A stretch of 29,029 bases of DNA, from NCBI GenBank assembly GCA_002293455.1, contig DBDH01000027.1, positions 1 to 29,029 on the forward strand, in the 5' to 3' direction. Shown one piece after another: positions 1 through 6,729 of this stretch. The notes under the pieces were generated by a model. The model worked only from the letters and a program-made list of their open reading frames with translations, did not search any database and was not told where the DNA came from. The position numbers and the translations under genes were made by a program. The DNA comes from Treponema sp. UBA937 (GTDB taxonomy: Bacteria; Spirochaetota; Spirochaetia; Treponematales; Breznakiellaceae). Position 1 is the first letter of the stretch. Each line of letters begins with the position of its first letter.

Positions 1-50
1 TGGAGTTTTGCAATTGCCTCAGATAATAAATCAAGAATCTTTTTAGTCAT
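1..50 (-). CDS. Possible 5' end of an unidentified leftward gene (partial)
   Basis: On the minus strand an ATG at 50 opens a frame that runs off the window edge; it would begin MTKKILDLLSEAIAKL. The only support is an uninterrupted 16-codon frame and its divergent position relative to the symporter gene at 164. No convincing ribosome binding site precedes it. The family cannot be recognised from so short a piece, and it may not be a gene. Confidence 0.25.
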   Translation of the reverse strand, partial: MTKKILDLLSEAIAKL

Positions 51-163
51 ACAATGAAAGGCTTCATGTTTTTTCTATGAATATATACATTCGGTCCATA
101 TATCGGTAAAATTATTTTTGTGAATTTCTAAGAAGTTGAAAATATTTATGGAGGAGCTTTTTT

Positions 164-1627
164 ATGGAAAGTATTATCATGCTTGTAGTATTTTTTGCGC
201 TCATGACAGTGATCGGCATCTGGGGCATGAGAAAGACAAAAACGCTGGGGGATTTTTTCCTGGGCGGCAGGACGATGGGGCCGTGGATTTCAGCTATTGC
301 ATACGGAACATCCTATTTTTCCGCCGTGGTTTTTATCGGATTTGCCGGAACACAGGGATGGGGATTCGGATTTAACGCCTTGTGGATTGCTTTGGGAAAC
401 GCCGTTATTGGCGCTTTGGCGGCTTGGCTTATTCTTGCAAGGCGTACCCGCCGTATGACCCAAAACCTTGATACCATGACGATTCCGCAATTCCTCCAGG
501 AACGATACGGGGCCAAGCACCTGAAACCCATCGCGGCGTCCGTGATTTTTTTCTTTCTGCTCCCCTACTCCGCTTCGGTTTTTCAGGGGCTTGGACATCT
601 CTTTGAACAGGTGTTTCATATATCATACGATGTGGCGCTCATTTTGATGATTGCCTTTACCGGGATTTATCTTGTTCTTGGCGGATATTTTGCCATCGCC
701 ATTACAGACTTGTTTCAGGGAAGCCTTATGTTCTTCGGCGCGATCATCATGATCTCGGTTCTTTTTAACAAAGGGGGCGGTTTTTCAACGGTGATCGATA
801 CGGTAACAAAAAACTACCCGCAGCATGTTCCGCCTGCCCAGCAGCCTTCGGTATTGACCATCTTGTCTTTGGTATTTATGACGAGCTTCGGTCCCTGGGG
901 CCTTCCGCAGATGACGCAGAAATTCTACGCGATTAAAAACGAAAAAGTTATTCCAAGGGCGGCCATTGTTACCACTGTTTTTGCCCTTGTCATCGGTCTT
1001 TCCGCCTACATGACAGGAATTTCCGCCCACGCGTTTTTCAATCTTGAAACCGTTCCCCGTAACGCCGCCGGAAATATCCTTTATGACATGATCGTTCCCA
1101 CGATTCTGACAACAAATCTTCCGGGAGTGCTTATGGCGCTTATCCTGCTTTTAGTTCTTTCAGCGTCGATGTCAACGCTTTCATCTATCGTGCTTGTTTC
1201 TTCTTCCTCTGTGGCCATCGACCTGTATCCTGTACAGATCAATGATAAAACCGGCAAAGACCGTTCCGTCGCGATGATGCGTTTTCTTTCGGTAATCTTT
1301 ATTATCGTGTCGTTTTTGATTTCCCGCTTCCGATTCAGCTTCATCGTAACTCTTATGTCGCTGAGCTGGGGAGCGGTTTCCGGTTCCTTTGCCGCGCCTT
1401 ACCTTTACGGCCTTTTCTGGAAAAAAGTAACAAAACCAGGAGCATACGCAGGGCTTATCACGGGGCTTCTTACGGAAATCACGTTATTCTTTATTCTCGG
1501 CCCGTCGAAGGCTCCGCTTGCGGCAAGCTGCGCAATTATTGCGTCGTTTATTGTGGTACCATTGGTATCGCTTGGAACAAAAGCGCCGGACAAAAAGATT
1601 TTGGACAAGGCTTTTGAAGGTGTTTAA
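164..1627 (+). CDS. Sodium:solute symporter family (SSS) transporter
   Basis: This 487-residue protein is almost wholly hydrophobic, with about 13 predicted membrane segments, as expected for the SSS family (PutP/SGLT type), which couples uptake of a small solute to sodium entry across the inner membrane. Family-like stretches are FFLGGRTMGPW near residues 31-41, YGTSYFSAVVFIGFAG near 47-62, and YLVLGGYFAIAITDLFQG near 169-186, the last resembling the conserved GG-(Y/W)-xAI-x-D-x-QG segment. The start is fixed by GGAGGAG seven bases upstream of the ATG. A strong hairpin follows the stop, so it appears to be the last or only gene of its transcript. The substrate cannot be told from sequence. 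One copy of the dispersed CACAGAGG repeat lies inside it on the opposite strand (1206-1213), coding part of a Ser run. Confidence 0.85.
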   Translation: MESIIMLVVFFALMTVIGIWGMRKTKTLGDFFLGGRTMGPWISAIAYGTSYFSAVVFIGFAGTQGWGFGFNALWIALGNAVIGALAAWLILARRTRRMTQNLDTMTIPQFLQERYGAKHLKPIAASVIFFFLLPYSASVFQGLGHLFEQVFHISYDVALILMIAFTGIYLVLGGYFAIAITDLFQGSLMFFGAIIMISVLFNKGGGFSTVIDTVTKNYPQHVPPAQQPSVLTILSLVFMTSFGPWGLPQMTQKFYAIKNEKVIPRAAIVTTVFALVIGLSAYMTGISAHAFFNLETVPRNAAGNILYDMIVPTILTTNLPGVLMALILLLVLSASMSTLSSIVLVSSSSVAIDLYPVQINDKTGKDRSVAMMRFLSVIFIIVSFLISRFRFSFIVTLMSLSWGAVSGSFAAPYLYGLFWKKVTKPGAYAGLITGLLTEITLFFILGPSKAPLAASCAIIASFIVVPLVSLGTKAPDKKILDKAFEGV

Positions 1628-1640
1628 CGTGAGATAAAAA

Positions 1641-1690
1641 AAATCTTCCGTATTCTTCTCCGGTTGAATACGGAAGATTTGGTGCTTTTT
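1641..1690 (+). terminator. Rho-independent terminator after the symporter gene
   Basis: A perfect 15-bp stem (arms 1641-1655 and 1666-1680, AAATCTTCCGTATTC and its complement) closes a 10-base loop. The tail GGTGCTTTTT follows directly. It starts 14 bases after the symporter stop. Because the stem begins with A residues on the left, it could also act on the leftward lipoprotein transcript that ends at 1712. Confidence 0.85.
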
Positions 1691-1711
1691 AGCAAATATT
1701 TTTTACAGAAT

Positions 1712-2131
1712 TTAACGATTTATTACGTTACCAACAGATTGTTCTTTAAAATCCTTATTGCCAATTTCGAGTTCATCATAACCATGATTACGATCAACAT
1801 GATATTTTCCCCAAAGCTCGCCTTCAATAAACAATTTATTACCCGACGTAGAATAATCAGCAGTACCGACTCTATACCAATAACCTCTGTCCTTTTCTAT
1901 GAAGTCAACATGACCGTCGTATTTGAAAATAAGCCCCCATTCTTCATAATCAATATCAAATGCAAGGTCAAAAATATTAAAGTCTATATGGACATCATTG
2001 GTTACCCAGGCATATCCGGAAGAAAGGATAAGATCGTCCTCGTCAAAACCTCCGATATTTATATCACAGCCGGTAAACAATATTCCGAATACCATCGCCA
2101 GTATTCCCATCAAAATAAGCTTCTTTTTCAT
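1712..2131 (-). CDS. Small hypothetical lipoprotein
   Basis: This 139-residue protein starts MKKKLILMGILAMVFG and has the lipobox LFTGC with Cys22, so it should be exported and lipid-anchored. The mature part is acidic and rich in aromatic residues (for example EEWGLIFKYDGHVDF and YWYRVGTADYS), a pattern typical of small beta-rich lipoproteins. AGGAG lies at good spacing before the ATG. No known domain is recognised. It is convergent with the symporter gene and divergent from xseA. Confidence 0.75.
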   Translation of the reverse strand: MKKKLILMGILAMVFGILFTGCDINIGGFDEDDLILSSGYAWVTNDVHIDFNIFDLAFDIDYEEWGLIFKYDGHVDFIEKDRGYWYRVGTADYSTSGNKLFIEGELWGKYHVDRNHGYDELEIGNKDFKEQSVGNVINR

Positions 2132-2266
2132 TTTCTTTCTCCTACTTACAGATTAAAACAGTATGTGTATACCAATATATGTATCACAGTCTTGTATATT
2201 TAACAATTTTTACGCGTTTTTTTACACTTTTTATGATCAAAATTGTCGGATAAAGAAGATAAATCT

Positions 2267-2330
2267 ACACAGAGGAGCAGATGAAATGTGCACAGAGGTG
2301 AACGTTGATGTTGTCGTTACACAGAGGAAG
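2267..2330 (+). repeat. Three same-orientation copies of the CACAGAGG dispersed repeat
   Basis: The 277-base gap between the lipoprotein gene and xseA holds three copies of the octamer CACAGAGG, at 2268-2275, 2291-2298 and 2320-2327, the third in the full form TTACACAGAGGAAG. All point the same way. A fourth, inverted copy lies just inside xseA at 2482-2489. No gene is visible in this gap. Confidence 0.85.
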
Positions 2331-2372
2331 CGTATCATCTCAAATTGCAGAAATGAGCTGATCTTTGATCAC

Positions 2373-2401
2373 TGTTAACTGTTCACCGCTTATGCTATAC
2401 T
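2373..2401 (+). promoter_or_regulatory. Candidate xseA promoter, possibly leaderless
   Basis: TATACT at 2396-2401 matches a -10 box at five of six positions. A weak -35 (TGTTAA, 2373-2378) lies 17 bases upstream. The predicted transcription start falls on or next to the A of the xseA ATG at 2409, and no Shine-Dalgarno sequence precedes that ATG. This suggests a leaderless mRNA, as an inference only. Confidence 0.4.
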
Positions 2402-2408
2402 CTGCTCA

Positions 2409-3632
2409 ATGAACGCAGATCAAAAACTTTCGGTATCCGATCTTACCGAGTTAATCCGCCTCACTTTGGAAGAGGGCTTTTCCTCTGTGCACGTGGAGGG
2501 GGAGCTTTCCAATTGCCGGCCTTCCAGTACGGGGCATCTCTATTTTACGCTCAAAGATGCCGCGTCCGCAATTTCGGCGGTGATGTTCAAGAATAAACTC
2601 CGTTATCTTTCTTTTGAGCCGAAAGACGGGATGCTGCTCCGTGTCCGGGGAAGCATTTCGGTGTACCCTCAGCGGGGAACGTATCAGATTATTTGTGATG
2701 AGATGGAACAAGCCGGAACCGGTGAAATTCTTTTGATGCTGGAAAAGCGCAAGCAGAAACTGGCGGCCGAGGGGCTTTTTGATGACGAAAAAAAGCAGTC
2801 TATCCCGGCATTTCCGGACCGTGTTGCCGTGATCAGTTCTCCTACCGGGGCCGCGGTTCGGGACATCCTCAATGTGCTTGCGCGGCGGGCTCCGGGTATT
2901 CATACGGTTATCCTTCCGGCCCCTGTTCAGGGGGCAGAAGCCGCTCCCATCATCGCGCGGCGGATAGAACAGGCTAACGAGTGGCATCTTGCCGATGTCA
3001 TCATCTTGGGCCGCGGAGGCGGTTCGCTCGAAGACCTTCTCCCCTTTTCGGAAGAATCGGTCGTGCGGGCAGCTGCCGCGTCGAAGATTCCGATTATCAG
3101 CGCGGTGGGGCATGAAATTGATTGGGCTTTGAGCGATTTTGCGGCGGATCTTAGAGCTCCGACTCCCTCGGCCGCGGCGGAACTTGTGAGCGGAAACCGG
3201 GAAGAAGTCCGGCAGAGCATCATCCAATGGCAGAGCGATCTTCATGGATATATGTTACATAGAATCAAAATGAACCGGATTCTTTTAAAACCTTTCAGCC
3301 GCGAAAATATGGAATATCAGTTCCGTTCTATTTTGCAGCCGCGCCTTATCCGTTTTGATGACGCAAAGGAAAATCTTGTTTCAGTCTTTAACGAAAAACT
3401 TTCCGCCTTGAAACACCGGCTTGCTCTTGCCTTTACCGCCCTTGAAGCGGGAAATCCCTACAGCATTATGGAAAGGGGGTTTTCTGTCGTGACGAATCAG
3501 CGTACCGGAAAGATTATCCGCAGTTACCGGGACGCGGAACAAGGCGATAAACTCGTGATCCGCCTCAGCGAAGGCATTATTCATGCTGCCGCGGAATCTG
3601 TGCTAAAAGAAGAGGAAAATATCTCTGTTTGA
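2409..3632 (+). CDS. xseA: Exodeoxyribonuclease VII large subunit
   Basis: XseA is the catalytic subunit of exonuclease VII, which degrades single-stranded DNA from both ends with several XseB subunits. The 407-residue length is normal for the family. Residues 1-100 form the OB-fold (VHVEGELSN, then TGHLYFTLKD). The nuclease domain contains VISSPTGAAVRDI (141-153), the hallmark GRGGGSLEDL (201-210), SAVGHEID (231-238) and ADLRAPTPSAAAEL (246-259), followed by a helical C-terminal region. The usual partner xseB is not next to it but lies about 10.7 kb away at 14354, beyond an AT-rich island. The start has no ribosome binding site. A CACAGAGG repeat copy (complement strand, 2482-2489) overlaps codons for SSVHVEG. 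Confidence 0.97.
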   Translation: MNADQKLSVSDLTELIRLTLEEGFSSVHVEGELSNCRPSSTGHLYFTLKDAASAISAVMFKNKLRYLSFEPKDGMLLRVRGSISVYPQRGTYQIICDEMEQAGTGEILLMLEKRKQKLAAEGLFDDEKKQSIPAFPDRVAVISSPTGAAVRDILNVLARRAPGIHTVILPAPVQGAEAAPIIARRIEQANEWHLADVIILGRGGGSLEDLLPFSEESVVRAAAASKIPIISAVGHEIDWALSDFAADLRAPTPSAAAELVSGNREEVRQSIIQWQSDLHGYMLHRIKMNRILLKPFSRENMEYQFRSILQPRLIRFDDAKENLVSVFNEKLSALKHRLALAFTALEAGNPYSIMERGFSVVTNQRTGKIIRSYRDAEQGDKLVIRLSEGIIHAAAESVLKEEENISV

Positions 3633-3640
3633 AGGAACTT

Positions 3641-3659
3641 CTAAAAATTTCATTTTTAG
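3641..3659. terminator. Weak AT-rich hairpin between convergent genes
   Basis: CTAAAAAT and ATTTTTAG form an 8-bp stem with a 3-base loop in the 23-base gap between the xseA stop and the stop of the leftward gene. The right arm contains that gene's stop codon. T-rich sequence follows on the right. It may serve both transcripts but has little G+C in the stem. Confidence 0.35.
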
Positions 3660-4810
3660 GATTTTCTTGCATTTTTACAGAACACCAGATCATATACTTT
3701 TTTTGTTGAATTACCATCACATTTATTCATAAATGTTTTTAAAAACTTTTCTCTTTTGTTTAACATCAAGTCTTCTTTCTCTATGGCTGACAGCAATTCT
3801 TGGGATGTTTCCGCAATTTCTCCATAAACATACTCATCAAATGGAAAATACAAGCCTCTATTATCAATATATTCAGCTAAATCTGGTACAAAATATACAA
3901 TCGGCTTTTTTAATAATGCATATTCAAATATTACGGAAGAATAATCCGTTACCAAAACATCCGTCACAAATAACAATTCATTTATGTCTTTATAATCTGA
4001 TAAATCAAAATAAAAATTGCTGTATTCGGAAAAGTCAAAATGTTTTTTTTCTTCGATTATTTTTTTATAAATTGCAGGATGCCATTTAAAGATAAATATA
4101 TAATTTTCTTTAAATTTATTATACAAAGCCTCTAAATCTAATGAAGCATAATTAAAATATGCCTTATTTCGTTTTGTACCTCTATAAGTTGGTGCAAATA
4201 AAATGATTTTTTTCCTTTTAAGAAAAGGATATTTTCTGTATATTTTTTCTTTTATTTCCTTTTTACATGTTTTATTAAAAAACACATCTGTTTTGGGACA
4301 TCCTGTTGCCGATACATCTTGAATGTCCATTCCAAACCCTTCCGCGATAAACTCACGCACACTCTCTGAACTAACAATAGTTTTTGTATAGTTCCTGTGA
4401 TTAGAATAGTCTTTCGTTTCACTTTTTTTGTTTCTATCGATTCTGCTGTATCCAATTTTTTTAAACGCTCCCGAACCATGCCATAATTGAATAATTTGTT
4501 GAATCTTTCTTGGATGCAGCAAATTTACAATTCTGAAATAATCATCTAAAAATATATATTTTGATACAGACATATAGTAAACTGTTTTTATTATTTCAAA
4601 AAAATTTTTTTTTGCAGTTAAGGAAGATCCGAAAAGAACAATTTTTTTATATTCGCTTTCAGGAATGATGTCATACATACATGCTAAATTACTGACTAAA
4701 ACATCTCCGGCATACGAAAAAAATAATACCCATTTTTTCTTTACTGAGAAAATATGAAATATCAAATTTAAAATTTGTATTATTTTATCGTAGAATTGTC
4801 TTTTGTTCAT
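3656..4810 (-). CDS. CDP-glycerol glycerophosphotransferase-family protein (TagB/TagF-like)
   Basis: The 384-residue protein belongs to the Glyphos_transf family, whose members move glycerol-phosphate or ribitol-phosphate from a CDP-polyol onto a lipid- or saccharide-bound acceptor, in the cytoplasm at the membrane. Visible family motifs are LWHGSGAFKKIGYS (about residues 109-122), TGCPKTDVFF, FAPTYRG, FKWHPA and the C-terminal signature VTDYSSVIFEYALLKKPIVYF. It is the last gene of the leftward island, 68 bases after the SGNH/CitC fusion gene. Base composition is strongly AT-rich: 14 of 60 bases at 4021-4080 are G or C by hand count. Whether it primes or elongates a polymer, and which polyol it uses, cannot be decided from sequence. 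Confidence 0.87.
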   Translation of the reverse strand: MNKRQFYDKIIQILNLIFHIFSVKKKWVLFFSYAGDVLVSNLACMYDIIPESEYKKIVLFGSSLTAKKNFFEIIKTVYYMSVSKYIFLDDYFRIVNLLHPRKIQQIIQLWHGSGAFKKIGYSRIDRNKKSETKDYSNHRNYTKTIVSSESVREFIAEGFGMDIQDVSATGCPKTDVFFNKTCKKEIKEKIYRKYPFLKRKKIILFAPTYRGTKRNKAYFNYASLDLEALYNKFKENYIFIFKWHPAIYKKIIEEKKHFDFSEYSNFYFDLSDYKDINELLFVTDVLVTDYSSVIFEYALLKKPIVYFVPDLAEYIDNRGLYFPFDEYVYGEIAETSQELLSAIEKEDLMLNKREKFLKTFMNKCDGNSTKKVYDLVFCKNARKS

Positions 4811-4878
4811 TTTTATATTCCATATGTATGGCTTGGTTAATTATGGTTTCTTTTATAACAGATTCCCCGTCCTGTAAT

Positions 4879-6729
4879 TTAGCTAAACCGCGCTTTAAGA
4901 TAAGTCAATGTCGATTCCGGTACAATCCTCGCAATCGATTCAAAATCTTTTGTTTCAAGCAATTTTCGCACTCTGCTTGCAGAGATAACTTCCCCATTGC
5001 TTTCTTTACGTGGAATGACTTCAAATTCTATGTCATATTTTGGTAAAATTCGCCGCATCACATCATTGTATTGCCGTGTTATGTTATCCAACGGTTCTTC
5101 ACCAGCAAAACGAATTGTTATCCCCAAAGAAGGTGCTATTTCTTTGGCAAATAATTCAACATCATTCGAAGGGTCTATTACCTTGTCTTGAATTTCCGTC
5201 TTATCAAAATAATCTCCAAAGGTTAAAGAAGATATGATAAACTGTCCGCTCGGCAACACCGTTACATTTTTTATATCTGCGATTCCAGCTTTGACAAGTT
5301 CAAATCTGTCTACAAAGGAGAAAAAAGATTTATCTTCTTCAACTATAAAAATAAAAAGATGTTTAACCTTATTCGCAGCATATTCTATTAAGTATCGATG
5401 TCCCAAGGTAAACGGATTGCAGTTCATCACAATTGAACCTATTTCTTCCAATGTTTGTTTTCGTATTTGAGAAAGCGTCGTTTTGTAATTATTTAATAAC
5501 ACACTATACTCGTTTTCATTTTCAACAGGAAATTCATTATCTAAATCTGACATATTTTCATTTTGATAATTACCCGACAATAGATCATTTTCTAAAAATG
5601 TTTCTAGAAGACATTCTGCAACCTTTTTATTTCCTTTAGAATTCAAATGACACTCAGTATCAATGAACACTTCCCCCATATCATGAGGGCGATTAAATGC
5701 TGATTGTGGATGACAAATTATAAATCCATATTTACGAGCCAATTTCTTATTGTGTCCAGGAACAATTATAATATCATTTGTTTGAAAATTAATGGAATTC
5801 ATGAGAGGAAACATTTTAAAGAAATTTCTTCCTGTTACATTTGCCTGATTTACAACAAGCCTACGAGAAATATTATTTTGTTCAATATAGTAATTCAACA
5901 AATACTGAAAATGACTTTCTATGGTATCTTTATCTTCAGCACCAATGCCAAAAACTCGACTATTTCCAAAAAAATAAATTGTTCCATCATATTCATCAGG
6001 TTGATAAAATGTTCTTCTAGCACCATTAAAAACATTTACATATTGTGATTGTTTATCAGCCGAAGTAATAATACCATTAATCTTAACTTTAGAATGAGCT
6101 GATGTTATCTCATTGGCCTGCTCTACAGTAAGTGATTGGTTTTTTAACGCTTCAGGAATCTCATTGAGAAGTCCCTTTTTTAATTCAGTTCTCACTTTAG
6201 CAATTGTAGTAGCATTTTGTATCAGTCTGTTTTCATTATCTGATCGGTTGTCAACCTTCGTTACCCTTGGAAAGAAATATAAAACTATAGGGATATTATT
6301 ATTCTTTCTGAATTGAAGCAGTGGTCTATACAAAAGATAGTCCCAAAATAAGTCATCCACGATTTCTGACAAGTTAAAAATAGATTTTTTTATCTTAAAA
6401 ATCTTTTTCTTATAAAGAGAATCTATTTCTGAATCACAAATCAAAACAGCATCGCTATTACCCTTGACTGATTTATTGAAAATCTTTATTGATGTATAGA
6501 TTGAAACAGCTGATAAAGGACGATACTCGTTGTGATCGGAAAAAGCCTCGGACACAAAAATTTTATCAGCATAATGTAAATCAAGAATAACATGTTTTAT
6601 AAGATCCGAATCACCAACAAGCGTTAGGAAATGTATTTCTTTTTTTTCGAAATAATTAGAAATATTTCCCCCAAGAAGATTAATAATCTTCATTTTATAT
6701 ATGAGTCTTTCTTTATTACTATTCTTCAC
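4879..6729 (-). CDS. SGNH-like domain fused to a citrate-lyase-ligase-type (CitC) nucleotidyltransferase
   Basis: This 616-residue protein appears to have three parts. Residues 1-245 are not recognised. Residues about 248-380 look like an SGNH/GDSL fold: FFGNSRVFGIG (block I, Ser257), NVTGRN (block II), PGHN (325-328, block III) and DTECHLNSKGN (block V, His361). Residues about 428-616 closely match the C-terminal domain of citrate lyase ligase, with VMNCNPFTLGHRYLIEYA (TxGH nucleotide-binding motif), EEPLDNITRQYNDVMR and ISASRVRKLL. CitC adenylylates acetate on the lyase acyl carrier protein, but no citrate lyase genes are here. The surrounding genes instead suggest activation or modification of a polymer building block. 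The GTG start (SD-like AAGGATGG) overlaps the upstream gene by 11 bases; an ATG at 6693 (MKIINLLGGN) is an alternative start. Confidence 0.72.
   Translation of the reverse strand: MKNSNKERLIYKMKIINLLGGNISNYFEKKEIHFLTLVGDSDLIKHVILDLHYADKIFVSEAFSDHNEYRPLSAVSIYTSIKIFNKSVKGNSDAVLICDSEIDSLYKKKIFKIKKSIFNLSEIVDDLFWDYLLYRPLLQFRKNNNIPIVLYFFPRVTKVDNRSDNENRLIQNATTIAKVRTELKKGLLNEIPEALKNQSLTVEQANEITSAHSKVKINGIITSADKQSQYVNVFNGARRTFYQPDEYDGTIYFFGNSRVFGIGAEDKDTIESHFQYLLNYYIEQNNISRRLVVNQANVTGRNFFKMFPLMNSINFQTNDIIIVPGHNKKLARKYGFIICHPQSAFNRPHDMGEVFIDTECHLNSKGNKKVAECLLETFLENDLLSGNYQNENMSDLDNEFPVENENEYSVLLNNYKTTLSQIRKQTLEEIGSIVMNCNPFTLGHRYLIEYAANKVKHLFIFIVEEDKSFFSFVDRFELVKAGIADIKNVTVLPSGQFIISSLTFGDYFDKTEIQDKVIDPSNDVELFAKEIAPSLGITIRFAGEEPLDNITRQYNDVMRRILPKYDIEFEVIPRKESNGEVISASRVRKLLETKDFESIARIVPESTLTYLKARFS

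Noticed and set aside
1664..2203. 179-codon plus-strand ORF opposite the small lipoprotein gene
   Set aside because: The minus frame has a signal peptide, lipobox and SD; the plus frame has none of these.
2451..3245. 264-codon minus-strand ORF inside xseA
   Set aside because: xseA carries all family motifs; the antisense frame is a shadow from G+C-rich codon use.
4879..5470. Citrate lyase locus
   Set aside because: Only the CitC-like domain is present; no citD, citE, citF, citG or citX genes are found around it.
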